The notes beneath the pieces were generated by a model. The model saw only the letters and a program-made list of their open reading frames with translations. It ran no database searches and had not been told where the DNA came from. A DNA stretch of 64,000 bases from Collimonas silvisoli (GTDB lineage: Bacteria > Pseudomonadota > Gammaproteobacteria > Burkholderiales > Burkholderiaceae_D): assembly GCF_018305005.1 (NCBI RefSeq), contig NZ_JAGQEG010000023.1, positions 1 to 64,000 on the forward strand, in the 5' to 3' direction. The position numbers were made by a program, and so were the translations under genes. This document shows, in pieces, positions 24,766 through 33,837 of this stretch. Every line of letters starts with the position of its first letter. Position 1 is the first letter of the stretch.

Positions 24766-26367
24766 TCAGCCGGTTTTAAGTGTTTGCAAGGTCCTGATCC
24801 TGGCCATCGCCTGGTGGTCTGATGTAGCGGCGTCTATCATCGCCGCCACATCGGCTTTCAAGGCAGTGCGCGAAGCTGCCTCCAGATAGATCATGTGGCC
24901 CGATGGGTAGAATTTGGCGCTCAGGTTTTTTCGTATGGCCGGATCGGTCAGCGGCATTTTCTGCAGATCGATGACGGTTTGATAGAACGGCGTGACGAAA
25001 TCGTAATAGCCGTTGGCGGACAGGACTTTCAAATCGATGTTCAAACTCATGGTCGCCGCCAGATCGCCGGCCGTGTACAGGATGACGTCGCCCTTGGCGT
25101 CGACGCCCTTTTGCGCACCGGTCGGATCGATATGGCTGAAATCCCAGTTCTGGAACGCCTGGTCGTTGAGATCGGTGAAGGCGGAATTCGAGGAGAACTT
25201 CAAGCCGTCATTCAGGTAGTTATTCCACATCGCGGTATATACGCCGGAGACCGCTGTCATGGTTGGATCGTTGCCGCCCGAGTTGGGCGAGATGTCGGCG
25301 GCAATCCCGGTATCGATGCCGGTCACGCGGCCGTCATAGGCGCCTAGCGCCAGGCCTTGGCTCTGCAACAGGCTGATGAGAAACAGCGTTCTGCCGTTGT
25401 GGTCGCTGGCGGCCAGGTCGAGCCCCCATGTCGTCAGGGTGGTCTGGTCGATGCCGGTGAAATCGCTCAATTTCCTGATCGCCGCCGGATCGGAGCGTGG
25501 AAATTTCCGCAATGCCGTCGCGTAGTCGCTACGCGCAAACAGCGCCGCCGTTGCCATCAGCGCCGGCAGGCTGGCCGGTGGCGGCGTCAGATGGGTTTTC
25601 TTGTGATACCAGGCGTCAGCTACCGCCGTCGGCAACGCCCCCACCGGATTGCCCGCCTGCGTGTAATCGAGAATCGACGACTGCAGGGTGACGCCGTTCA
25701 GATCCACGCCATCTTCGTGCAGCAGATACGACAGCACCGCGCTGCGTGCCGTGCCATACGATTCGCCGAACAGGAATTTCGGCGAATTCCAGCGGTCGTT
25801 CGCGGTGAGGTAGCGTTTGATGAATTGCCGGATCGATCCGGCATCCTGGTCCACGCCCCAGAAATCCTTGTTTTTGTAGGGCGCAATGGCGGCCGAATAA
25901 CCGGTGCCGACCGGATTGATGAAGACCAGGTCGCTCTTGTCGAGCAGGCTGTCGGGATTGTCTTCCAGGGTATATGGCGGCGGTGGCGTAAAGCCGGGCA
26001 TGGAGGTCTTGATACGCTTGGGTGCAAACGAACCCAACAACACAAACACCGACGACGAGCCCGGTCCGCCGTTATAAAAAAAAGTGAGCGGACGGGTATT
26101 GAGATCCTGGCCGTCGGCGGTAAACGCGACGTAGAATATTTTTGCGGCGGGTTGCGAATTGCCGGCGTCGACCGCCACCAGATGGCCGGCGGTTGCCGTG
26201 TATGGATAGGCGCGCTTGCCGATGGTGATGCTGTGACGGGTGACGGCCGCATTCTCCGTCGCATCGGCGACCGAATCGCCGGGTCCGTTGCCATAGGCGG
26301 TGGGGTCGAAACAAGGCTGGTCTTGCGATGAACCCGCAGCGCGGACCGATGCATGGTCGATGCTCAT
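24766..26367 (-). CDS. S10-family serine carboxypeptidase
   Basis: About 533 residues from ATG 26367, with AAGGAAAAG upstream. The S10 signature is clear: FYNGGPGSSSVF (oxyanion region), FGESYGTARSAVL (Ser about 196), NGYYDFVTPF (Asp about 453) and SGHMIYLE (His about 491). These enzymes remove C-terminal residues and work best at acid pH. No signal peptide precedes the domain, unusual for a family that is mostly exported; the N-terminus reads MSIDHASVRAAGSSQDQP. It lies 75 bp downstream of an S53 acid endopeptidase, also without a classical signal, so the two may be co-expressed and exported by another route. Confidence 0.88.
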   Translation of the reverse strand: MSIDHASVRAAGSSQDQPCFDPTAYGNGPGDSVADATENAAVTRHSITIGKRAYPYTATAGHLVAVDAGNSQPAAKIFYVAFTADGQDLNTRPLTFFYNGGPGSSSVFVLLGSFAPKRIKTSMPGFTPPPPYTLEDNPDSLLDKSDLVFINPVGTGYSAAIAPYKNKDFWGVDQDAGSIRQFIKRYLTANDRWNSPKFLFGESYGTARSAVLSYLLHEDGVDLNGVTLQSSILDYTQAGNPVGALPTAVADAWYHKKTHLTPPPASLPALMATAALFARSDYATALRKFPRSDPAAIRKLSDFTGIDQTTLTTWGLDLAASDHNGRTLFLISLLQSQGLALGAYDGRVTGIDTGIAADISPNSGGNDPTMTAVSGVYTAMWNNYLNDGLKFSSNSAFTDLNDQAFQNWDFSHIDPTGAQKGVDAKGDVILYTAGDLAATMSLNIDLKVLSANGYYDFVTPFYQTVIDLQKMPLTDPAIRKNLSAKFYPSGHMIYLEAASRTALKADVAAMIDAATSDHQAMARIRTLQTLKTG

Positions 26368-26442
26368 GATCTTTTCCTTTTCGAGACGTCGAGACGTTAA
26401 CTGCCGGACCATCCGCCGGTCGCCGCAGCTAAATACGGCACA

Positions 26443-28014
26443 TCAAAGCACGCTTGCCAGTTTCTTGCCGTCAGGGCTGCCGAGTCCGGTGCAGGCGTCC
26501 CATCCCGATGCAGCGGCAAAATAACCGTTGTTGCCCTGCGTAACATCGTGGAAGGCAGCCTGTTGCTGATATAACTTTGGATTCACGAAACCGACCGCAC
26601 TACCCTTCGCCGTATTGATGCGCGCAAACAGCGCTGCCCATAGCGGCGCCACCGCGCTAGTCCCGCCTACCACCGCATCGCTGCCGTCGATATACACCTG
26701 ATAGCCGGTGACCGGGTCGGCGTTGCCGGCCACGTCCGGCACGCCACGCTGCGCCAGCGGCTGATGTTTGCCATCGCTGCCGGTCAGGACCAGGTTCTGC
26801 TGCCAGACAGGCAGCGCGAAGACGGCGCTGACGCCACCGCCGCCAGCGCCGCCTTGGGCGCCGTCGTTCCACACAACCTCACTCTCGATAGCATTGCCGG
26901 CCGCCAGCAGACGGGTGCCGCCGCAAGCCAGGGCGTAAGGGCTGGAGGCTGGAAAATCGACATGATTGCCGCCTGCCACGCCGTCGCCGGAACCGCTGTC
27001 GCCCGAGGCGACGCATACCGTTATCCCCATCGCGGCTGCCGCTTGCAGCGCCGCGTTGAAGGCTTGCATGGCTTGCGGCGTCCAGCGCGGTTCGGCGCTG
27101 CCCCAGCTGATCGAGATGACGGACGGTTGGTTGCTGCTGTCATGCACGGCGCGGTTGAGCGCGTTGAGAAAACCGGCGTCGGTATTCGTCGAGAAATACA
27201 CCACGATGTGTGCTTCCGGCGCCAGCGCGCCGGCAATCTGGATGTCCAGCACCACCTCGCCATCCGCACCGTTGGGATCGCCGCCAGGCTGGTTTCCCGG
27301 GCCATTCACCGTGACCGAAGTGACGCTAGGAAGCGCCACCCCGATCTTCGAGAAATAGGTTTGCAGATCGGCCGGCCGATAACCTCCGCCCAGCTCGATG
27401 ATGCCAATGCACTGGCCCTTTCCCAAGTTATCTGGAAAGTCGTACAAGGACGCCAGTTGCGGCGGCAGATAAGAAGTGGAGACCTTGTGCGGTGCAAAGC
27501 GAAAGGGCGGCTGCAAACGGAAATGCGGCTGCGCCTGCGGCCTATCGTCGAGGCCGACCACCGCCGTCACGATATCCTGCAATTCAGCCGGAATCTTGAC
27601 CGCGCCGGTACGTCCGCGGTAATTGCCAAAATGCGATTCATAACGCTGTAAATCGACCTCGAATGCTTGATTGAACTGGGCCACGGTTCCGGAGAGGGTG
27701 ACGCTGCCGCAAACGGCATCCTCACGCACCACTTGCAATGAATGGTCACGCGCAAACGCGGCTATCCTGGCGATATCCTGCGGTACGGCAGAAAACCTGC
27801 GAGCAAATTCTTCCCGTGAAAGATGGGTGCAGGGGCCGCCGGCGATCTGCTTATTCCGATTATTCTGATCGTCGACCATCTCGCACAATTCCTGTTCTGC
27901 ATTGCGGCGCATGACAATCGTCACTTCGAGCTGCTCGGAAGGGGCGGCGTTGCCGACGCATCGGGCTCCGGAGAGGACCGTACGTTCGCTGCCGGGGAGA
28001 GGGATTTTTGCCAT
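26443..28014 (-). CDS. S53-family acid peptidase (kumamolisin/sedolisin)
   Basis: About 523 residues from ATG 28014 (GGAG upstream). The N-terminal 190 residues are a pro-kumamolisin domain (LSREEFARRFSAVPQDI, FNQAFEVDLQRYE), removed during activation. The catalytic domain has GEVVLDIQIAGA (Glu and Asp of the triad, about 250 and 254), SGDSGSGDGV, and GGTSAVAPLWAAL (Ser about 451); calcium-site residues follow near the C-terminus (FHDVTQGNNGYFAAASGWD). Sedolisins are secreted acid endopeptidases, but no Sec signal is visible here, as in kumamolisins. It heads a two-gene unit with the S10 carboxypeptidase, a plausible protein-degrading pair: one enzyme cuts internally, the other trims C-termini. 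Confidence 0.9.
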   Translation of the reverse strand: MAKIPLPGSERTVLSGARCVGNAAPSEQLEVTIVMRRNAEQELCEMVDDQNNRNKQIAGGPCTHLSREEFARRFSAVPQDIARIAAFARDHSLQVVREDAVCGSVTLSGTVAQFNQAFEVDLQRYESHFGNYRGRTGAVKIPAELQDIVTAVVGLDDRPQAQPHFRLQPPFRFAPHKVSTSYLPPQLASLYDFPDNLGKGQCIGIIELGGGYRPADLQTYFSKIGVALPSVTSVTVNGPGNQPGGDPNGADGEVVLDIQIAGALAPEAHIVVYFSTNTDAGFLNALNRAVHDSSNQPSVISISWGSAEPRWTPQAMQAFNAALQAAAAMGITVCVASGDSGSGDGVAGGNHVDFPASSPYALACGGTRLLAAGNAIESEVVWNDGAQGGAGGGGVSAVFALPVWQQNLVLTGSDGKHQPLAQRGVPDVAGNADPVTGYQVYIDGSDAVVGGTSAVAPLWAALFARINTAKGSAVGFVNPKLYQQQAAFHDVTQGNNGYFAAASGWDACTGLGSPDGKKLASVL

Positions 28015-28578
28015 GACTGTGATACTCCGTTTCTGAAACAGATACAGCGTGGAAGGACAATCAAGTATGTCGATTTCAGCAAGCGCCCCGCGTGCTGATA
28101 CGAATCTGACCCAGTGTGCGGGGAGACAGTTCATTTCCTAATGGAATTATTTTACTGCGAATATCATGCCGCGCATGGGACGCGGCGGCAGTCGTATGTC
28201 GGCCTGAGCAACGCCGGATAGGGCACTTTTATCATGGGCCGCCAGTACGAAGCGGTCAAAGACTAATTTGAGGTAATCAAGCAGTGATTGCTTGCCCGAA
28301 TTGTTTGCTTGAAAAGCAAGCAAGAATTCCCCATGGAAAACTGCGCTCATGACGAGCGCAGGCTCTTGCTGTCAGCCCGTCCTGGAAAAACCCGGTTTAA
28401 GTAAACCTTAAGCAAAGCGCAGTAGAATTACCCAATTTGAACGCTTGCCCGCTGCGCTGGTCGAATTGCACAGCACCCTGCCTTCCGGCGGCCATTCCTG
28501 ATGTAACTAGCAAGAGTGACAGTCAAGAAACATGTTGTTGCCGCTCAAATCAACACCGAACATCGAATTGAAGGTTAT
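28015..28578. other. Intergenic stretch between S53 and Prc genes
   Basis: About 564 bases between divergent genes. It must hold promoters for the S53/S10 unit (minus) and for prc (plus). A 67-codon minus frame at 28147-28350 has no ribosome-binding site or recognisable family. A small palindrome GGTTTAAGTAAACC sits near 28400. Nothing else was evident. Confidence 0.35.
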
Positions 28579-30729
28579 ATGCGCGTAAAAAACAGTCTGT
28601 TATGTGTAATTTTGGCAATTTCCACCGCCGCCCATGCGTTGGAAGCCGGACCGCCGCCAGTCCTGGCGCCGTTGCAGCAACAAGCGCAAGCGGCGCATTT
28701 GAGCGCGCAATTCCTGACACGCTTCCACTACAAGCCGGTGCCGCTGGACGACGCCTTGTCGGCCAAGATCATCAACCGCTATATCAAGCTGCTCGATCCG
28801 GAAAAATTCTTTTTCCTGCAAGCCGATATCGATCAGTTTACGGCGCAGAACAGCAAACTCGATGACGCGATCTATAAAGAAGATCTGCACATCCCTTTCG
28901 CCATTTTCAATCTGTATGAACAGCGCATCGTCGAACGCCTGACCTATGCGCGCGAGTTGCTCAAGCAGGGTTTCGACTTTAGCCAGAAAGAAGATTATTC
29001 CTTCATGCGCGATAAGGAGCCCTGGCCGCAATCCGAAGCAGAAAGCCGTGACCTGTGGCGCAAACGCGTCAAGAACGACTGGCTGCGCCTGAAACTGGCC
29101 GGCAAGAAAGATGCGGCGATCCGCGATACGCTCAACAAGCGTTACGAAAATTCCCTGACGCGCGCCTATAAATACAAGAGCGACGATGTATTCCAGATTT
29201 TCATGAACGCGTATGCGACATCGATTGAACCGCATACCGATTATCTGGGCACCACCGCAGCGGCGGATTTCGATATCTCCATGAAACTTTCCCTGGTCGG
29301 CATCGGCGCGGTGCTGCAGGAAAGAGATGAATACACCACCATCCGCGAACTGGTGGCGGGCGGCCCGGCGCAACTGTCCGGCAAGCTTGCGGTCGGCGAC
29401 CGGATCGTTGGCGTGGCCCAGGGCGACAAGGGCGTGATGACCGATGTGGTCGGCACCCGTATCGACGATGTGGTGAAACTGATTCGCGGCGCCAAGGACA
29501 CGGTGGTGCGCCTCGACATCTTGCCGGCCGACGCCGGTCCGGATGGCAAGCACAAACTGATCAATCTGGTGCGCAACAAGATCAGCCTGGAACAACAGGC
29601 GGCAAAGAAGACCATCATCACCACCAAGAACGGCGACGCCACCCGCAAAGTGGGTGTGATTACCCTGCCCGCCTTCTACGAGGATTTCGATGCACGGCGT
29701 AAAGGCGACAAGAATTTCAGGAGCGCCAGCCGCGATGTGGCGGCACTGCTGGCCGAACTGAAAAAGGACAAGGTCGACAGCGTGCTGATCGATTTACGCA
29801 ATAACGGCGGCGGTTCGCTGACCGAAGCGGTGGATCTGACCGGCCTGTTCGTCGGCAAAGGCCCGATCGTGCAGCAACGCAATGCGCGTGGCGACGTCAA
29901 TGTCGAAGGCGACGATCGCCCTGTGCCCGCCTGGACCGGGCCGCTTGCGGTACTGATCAATCGCGGCTCGGCCTCCGCCTCGGAAATTTTTGCGGCGGCG
30001 ATCCAGGACTATGGCCGCGGCCTCATCATCGGCGAAGGCAGTTTTGGCAAAGGCACGGTGCAAACCATGGTCAATCTTGACGAGCTGACGCACAACGACA
30101 AGCCAAAGTTCGGCGAGCTGAAGATGACCATCGCCCAGTTTTTCCGTATCAACGGCGGCACCACCCAACTGCGCGGCGTAACGCCTGACATCAGCTTGCC
30201 GGGTTTCTCCGACACCGAGAGTTTTGGCGAATCGAGCTACGACAATGCGCTGCCGTGGTCGCAAGTGAAGGCGGCGGATTATACCCCTGTCGGCACGGTC
30301 AAAGACTTGCTGCCGCAGATCCAGGTCCGGCACGATGCGCGGGTTGAAAAAGACAAGGATTTCCAGCGTTTCGTGGAAGATGTGACTGAGCTGAACGCGC
30401 TGCGCAAGAAGCGCGTCATCTCGCTCAACGAAACCGACCGCCGCGCTGAAATGAATCTGCAGGAAGCGCGTATCAAGGCGCGCGCCAAGGCTGGCGCCGG
30501 CGATAAAAACAAAGATGCCGACAGCGCCGCCGATCTCAGCTTGCCCGACGATGGGCTGCAAGCCAACGAGCGTAGCCTGAGTGCCGATATCGCGGCTGAA
30601 AAAGCGCAAAAGAACGCGAAAGACGTCTTACTGAACGAGGCCGCGCAAATTCTCGGCGATGAATCCGATCTGCTCAAGGCGAATGCGAAATTCGCGGTGC
30701 AGCAGCTGCCTGTCGCCACCCCCAAATAA
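28579..30729 (+). CDS. prc: Carboxy-terminal processing (tail-specific) protease Prc/Tsp
   Basis: About 716 residues from ATG 28579 (AAGG upstream), with signal peptide MRVKNSLLCVILAISTAAHA. Domains in order: N-terminal helical Tsp domain (about 20-215), PDZ (about 235-320, GGPAQLSGKLAVGDRIVGVA), S41 protease core with LIDLRNNGGGSLTEAV, GSASASEIFAAAIQDYGR (Ser about 462) and GSFGKGTVQT (Lys about 489), and the C-terminal DUF3340 domain. It is a periplasmic protease that degrades proteins with nonpolar C-termini and processes PBP3 and peptidoglycan-hydrolase partners. It is transcribed alone. Length and motifs match Tsp of other proteobacteria. Confidence 0.95.
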   Translation: MRVKNSLLCVILAISTAAHALEAGPPPVLAPLQQQAQAAHLSAQFLTRFHYKPVPLDDALSAKIINRYIKLLDPEKFFFLQADIDQFTAQNSKLDDAIYKEDLHIPFAIFNLYEQRIVERLTYARELLKQGFDFSQKEDYSFMRDKEPWPQSEAESRDLWRKRVKNDWLRLKLAGKKDAAIRDTLNKRYENSLTRAYKYKSDDVFQIFMNAYATSIEPHTDYLGTTAAADFDISMKLSLVGIGAVLQERDEYTTIRELVAGGPAQLSGKLAVGDRIVGVAQGDKGVMTDVVGTRIDDVVKLIRGAKDTVVRLDILPADAGPDGKHKLINLVRNKISLEQQAAKKTIITTKNGDATRKVGVITLPAFYEDFDARRKGDKNFRSASRDVAALLAELKKDKVDSVLIDLRNNGGGSLTEAVDLTGLFVGKGPIVQQRNARGDVNVEGDDRPVPAWTGPLAVLINRGSASASEIFAAAIQDYGRGLIIGEGSFGKGTVQTMVNLDELTHNDKPKFGELKMTIAQFFRINGGTTQLRGVTPDISLPGFSDTESFGESSYDNALPWSQVKAADYTPVGTVKDLLPQIQVRHDARVEKDKDFQRFVEDVTELNALRKKRVISLNETDRRAEMNLQEARIKARAKAGAGDKNKDADSAADLSLPDDGLQANERSLSADIAAEKAQKNAKDVLLNEAAQILGDESDLLKANAKFAVQQLPVATPK

Positions 30730-30737
30730 GCCGTCGA

Positions 30738-30768
30738 ATGACAGAGAGCCGCCCAGGTTCTCTGTCAT
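30738..30768 (+). terminator. Possible hairpin terminator after prc
   Basis: A perfect 10-bp stem (30738-30747 with 30759-30768) with an 11-nt loop lies 9 bp after the prc stop. There is no T-run immediately behind it, so termination would be inefficient or factor-assisted. Confidence 0.4.
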
Positions 30769-30834
30769 GTCAAGCAAGGCTTTTTTCTCGGCGCTACTTC
30801 CTGCGTCGTATCAATATCCTAAGAATGATTTCGG

Positions 30835-31100
30835 TCAGCTCCTGGTCCGCACCAGATGGATCGGCCGCGCCGGCAGCTCCCAGTCTGGCAGCAATTGCAC
30901 CAGCTGCCCCGAACCGATGGCGCTCTCCAGCAGCACATCCCCTTGCACCACGACGCCGATACCGTTCAAGGCCGCACTGAATAAAGCTTGGCCGCTATTG
31001 CTGACAAACGATCCGCGCACCGGGATCGACAGTGCCTGCTCGCCTCGGGTAAACCGCCATCCGTGCTGCGAGGCGGAGACGGCCCAAAAGGGATAGGATG
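30835..31100 (-). pseudogene. Remnant of a LysR-family regulator (C-terminal part)
   Basis: The minus frame encodes GWRFTRGEQALSIPVRGSF, then SNSGQALFSAALNGIGVVVQ and LPDWELPARPIHLV, the closing part of a LysR effector-binding domain. The DNA-binding half is missing and the frame upstream does not look like protein. The end is also altered: the frame stops after VRTRS, whereas a shift would continue DQELTEIILR. It lies between prc and the DUF1993 gene, opposite in direction to both. Clearly a leftover. Confidence 0.7.
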
Positions 31101-31166
31101 ATGATCCGGGTGACAGAAGCCGGTCTTGGTCACGGCTTGGCGCCCTTCTTTTTTTGGGAGTTCGAC

Positions 31167-31691
31167 ATGCAGTCTTTATCGATGTATCAAATTTCGGTTC
31201 CGGTGTTCGTGCGTGGGCTGGGTGTGCTGGCTGCTTATCTGGAGAAGGCTGAGGCTTATGCCAAGGCAAACAATATCGATCCGGCTGAGATGGTGAATGC
31301 GAAATTGGCGCCGGATATGTTGTCGCTGGCGGGGCAGATACAGCGGGCCAGCGATACCTCGAAGAATGCGATTGGGCGGTTGTCGGCGATTGAGGCGCCG
31401 CGCTTTGAGGATAATGAGGCGACGTTTTCTGAGTTGCAGGAGCGGGTGGCGAAGACGATTGCTTTTCTCGATAGTGTGCGGTTGGAGGATTTGCAGGGGA
31501 GTGAGACGCGGTTGGTTTCCTTGAATTTTGGGAAATTCAAGACTACCTTGCGGGGGGATGCTTATCTGCTGACGTTTACCTTGCCGAATTTTTTCTTCCA
31601 TGTGACGACCGTGCATGACATTTTGCGGCACAAGGGGCTGGCCGTTGGGAAGATAGACTATCTCGGGCATTTCGACATGGAGCCGGCCTAG
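31167..31691 (+). CDS. DUF1993 family protein
   Basis: About 174 residues from ATG 31167, preceded by GGGAG at 6-nt spacing. The start MYQISVPVFVRGL, the middle FDNEATFSELQERV-like region, and the end LPNFFFHVTTVHDILRHKG with LAVGKIDYLG are the DUF1993 pattern, a DinB-like four-helix bundle with a conserved C-terminal histidine. No signal peptide. Function is not established for the family; a metal-dependent transferase role is plausible from the DinB fold. It stands alone between a LysR remnant and a long intergenic repeat. Confidence 0.8.
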   Translation: MQSLSMYQISVPVFVRGLGVLAAYLEKAEAYAKANNIDPAEMVNAKLAPDMLSLAGQIQRASDTSKNAIGRLSAIEAPRFEDNEATFSELQERVAKTIAFLDSVRLEDLQGSETRLVSLNFGKFKTTLRGDAYLLTFTLPNFFFHVTTVHDILRHKGLAVGKIDYLGHFDMEPA

Positions 31692-31700
31692 TCGATGCAG

Positions 31701-32072
31701 TTAAATGGGGTCTGAGTTTTTTTTCGCGGCCTTTTGCGAAAATTACTCTGACCCCATTTAACGGACTACGGAGTATGTGCCGTTGCATTCAATGAATGAA
31801 CGGTCGTCGTTACTTAAAACGGTTGCTACTTCGTGGATACACGCCGGGGGCGGCCCGGCAGCCGCTCACTTTCTTTGCTTCGCCAAAGAAAGTAAGCAAA
31901 GAAAGGCGACCGCAAAGCCGTTGCCTTCCCTTCGGTCAGGTCCCCAAATGTAGCGGGTGCCAGTCGGGTGGGAGGACCAACTCGCTGCGCTCAGACATGT
32001 CCTCCCACAATTCCCGACTGACACCCGCTACATTTGGCAACGTCTCAATGCGGAATTCACGTCAAAAACAAC
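31701..32072 (+). repeat. Long intergenic repeat, copy A
   Basis: About 370 bp closely matching the reverse complement of 60578-60988. It starts with an AT-loop inverted repeat (TTAAATGGGGTCTGAG to CTCTGACCCCATTTAA), then a purine-rich hairpin (CTTTCTTTGCTTCGCCAAAG), then a large hairpin with GGGTGGGAGGAC pairing to GTCCTCCCAC across the loop, and ends with CAATGCGGAATTCA. No transposase or coding capacity. Open frames across it are fortuitous. Similar sequence blocks are familiar from intergenic regions of beta- and gammaproteobacteria. Confidence 0.8.
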
Positions 32073-32104
32073 TGCAACTGCCACAGCCCTGTATTCCGAC
32101 CGTA

Positions 32105-32890
32105 TCAACGCGCTGACCGCTCTTGAAAAGCATCAATACCGATGTGGCATAACTCCTTTTCTTCCGTCCGTCTTTGCAAGGCATGCAATATCGCCAGGCT
32201 GTTGGCGCTGGGTTCTAGCGATTGAGTTCTGATTTTTGTGATCTCTTCGCGAAGGTTCCTGATCTCTGCGATGGCGCGTTCGTTGCGTGGGTTGCATTCG
32301 AATATTGATAGGCCTTGATCGAAGCTGCGGCGGTCGTCGATCCATTCGTGGATTACTGTGGCGGCTAGTGTCGATGCCAGGATTTCTTTTGCTACGAGCC
32401 GGGCCAGATTGGTCTCGGTCCTTGCAGCGGCGGCGAAGGCGCTGATGACTTGGATTTCTACTATCAGCACACGTAGCGCCGGGTTGAACAGGCGCAGGGT
32501 TTCGATGCGTTGGATCAGGGCTTCGCGGTTGTGATTTTGGCGAGGATGGACCGGAACTACCAGTACATCGGTAGCGACCAGCAGCGCGTCTGTATTGCGG
32601 ACATCGCCGTCATCTGCATCGATGATTATTTCCGAATAGCGGCCGCGATAATAAGACTCTGGATTTTCCAGTTCCGATTGCAGGTTTTCACTGCTGCGTA
32701 TCGTCATTTTTGCCATCTTCGATTTGCCGCCGGCGGCGCTGCGCCGGGTGTTCCAACTCAGCGCATGTTGCGGCGCCGTAGCGTCCAGCAACAATATCTT
32801 GCGATGGTTAAGCGCGCAATATGCCGCCAGGTTGAGCGCTATTATTGAACGCTTGGCAAATTCGTCTGCACTGAAAATCGTGATGATCAT
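32105..32890 (-). CDS. ParA/MinD-like ATPase with a degenerate P-loop
   Basis: 261 residues. The order MIITIFSADEFAKRSIIALN, LLLDATAPQHALSW, YSEIIIDADDGDVRNTDALL and VLVVPVHPRQNHNREALIQR follows ParA/MinD-type Walker ATPases (P-loop, switch I, Walker B, switch II). The deviant Walker A (KGGxGKT) expected at residues 7-15 is replaced by SADEFAKRS, so ATP binding is doubtful. The C-terminal 80 residues are charged and helical. No ParB partner or centromere-like repeats are adjacent. It stands between the long repeat and an acid phosphatase. It could be a pseudo-ATPase regulator or a degenerating gene with an intact frame. Confidence 0.65.
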   Translation of the reverse strand: MIITIFSADEFAKRSIIALNLAAYCALNHRKILLLDATAPQHALSWNTRRSAAGGKSKMAKMTIRSSENLQSELENPESYYRGRYSEIIIDADDGDVRNTDALLVATDVLVVPVHPRQNHNREALIQRIETLRLFNPALRVLIVEIQVISAFAAAARTETNLARLVAKEILASTLAATVIHEWIDDRRSFDQGLSIFECNPRNERAIAEIRNLREEITKIRTQSLEPSANSLAILHALQRRTEEKELCHIGIDAFQERSAR

Positions 32891-32985
32891 GATAAGGCTC
32901 GCATGGCTATCTCTGATGAAACCAGTCTAGATAAGCGCGTATAAAGATGTCGTAAAAATGCGGGCGGATTGTATAAACGGCGGCT

Positions 32986-33009
32986 AAAAAAAACCAACCG
33001 CAGGGTTGG
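32986..33009 (-). terminator. Intrinsic terminator of the phosphatase/TonB operon
   Basis: Read on the minus strand: CCAACC, loop CTGC, GGTTGG, then eight Ts. It lies about 40 bp after the acid phosphatase stop and closes the TonB-receptor operon. Confidence 0.75.
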
Positions 33010-33048
33010 CTGGGTTGGCTTTTCTACAGCATCAAGCAGTGCATGGGC

Positions 33049-33768
33049 TTACATGTTCTCAGCCGGCTCCGGTCCCAGTTCCAGCACGCCGCGCAATTCT
33101 TTCTTGGCGGCGTCGAACCCTGTTTTGAAATCTTCGCGGGTCTGCAATCGGGCGGCGATCACGGTGCCGGTGATGCGGCCGGTTTCGATATCGGAACGGT
33201 AATGGACGCCGCCGACGATGCGGTTGTTGGCGTATTCGGCGGCGCGCGCCATGATCTCGGCACGTTTTTCCGGCACCATGTTGGACAGCACGATGCCCAT
33301 CAGCGTACCGGCGGTGGCGTGGCCGGACGGGTAGGCGCCGGAGTGCGACAGTTTGACCACCGGCTTGACCAGGTCGCTATACAAGTATGGACGCGGGCGC
33401 TTCCAGACCTCCTTGTAGGTGTCGACCACAGCGCCTTCCGATGCGACCACGCGCAGGAAGAACTTGGTGAACAGCGGCAATTGATCTGGCTTGAATTTGA
33501 CTCCCATCACATCGGCAAAACGCCAGATGTCTTCAGTAGCGTCGGCCTGCGAACGGGCCACCATTTCCGGTGTGCGGGCGACTTGCAGAGCCAGGATTTC
33601 GCCAAGCTCGGCCTTGGTTTGCGGGGAGTCGTTGGCGGGTGGCGGCGGCAACAACTTGATCAGATCGATTTCCTTCGATGTGATGAACGGATTTTCCTCG
33701 CGCGCCAGCGCCGGAGCGCTGCAGGCGACGAAAGACATGAGCAGTACGGAGGTAATGAATTTACGCAT
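33049..33768 (-). CDS. Class A (PhoN-like) acid phosphatase, PAP2 superfamily
   Basis: About 239 residues from ATG 33768 with signal peptide ending APALAREE. The PAP2/class A motifs are KRPRPYLY, then SGAYPSGHATAG, then GGVHYRSDIETGR, matching the KX6RP-PSGH-SRX5HX3D phosphatase signature. It is a periplasmic nonspecific phosphomonoesterase that releases phosphate from organic esters. It follows the TonB gene on the same strand with 69 bp between, ahead of a strong terminator, so it is probably the last gene of the receptor operon. That suggests the receptor imports, or the system feeds on, a phosphorylated compound; this is inference. Confidence 0.88.
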   Translation of the reverse strand: MRKFITSVLLMSFVACSAPALAREENPFITSKEIDLIKLLPPPPANDSPQTKAELGEILALQVARTPEMVARSQADATEDIWRFADVMGVKFKPDQLPLFTKFFLRVVASEGAVVDTYKEVWKRPRPYLYSDLVKPVVKLSHSGAYPSGHATAGTLMGIVLSNMVPEKRAEIMARAAEYANNRIVGGVHYRSDIETGRITGTVIAARLQTREDFKTGFDAAKKELRGVLELGPEPAENM

Positions 33769-33837
33769 GAACGGTACTTTCAAATAAAAAGACGGGTTAA
33801 AAAAAAGGGATCAATTCACGACATCAAGCCGACCACA

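Noticed and set aside
28147-28350. 67-codon minus-strand frame between S53 and prc
   Set aside because: Fairly protein-like but without ribosome-binding site, homologous motif or conserved context; left out of the gene list.
31796-32232. Two plus-strand frames across the long repeat
   Set aside because: They are translations of the repeat and also occur in frames of the inverted copy at 60578-60988; no start signal or family.
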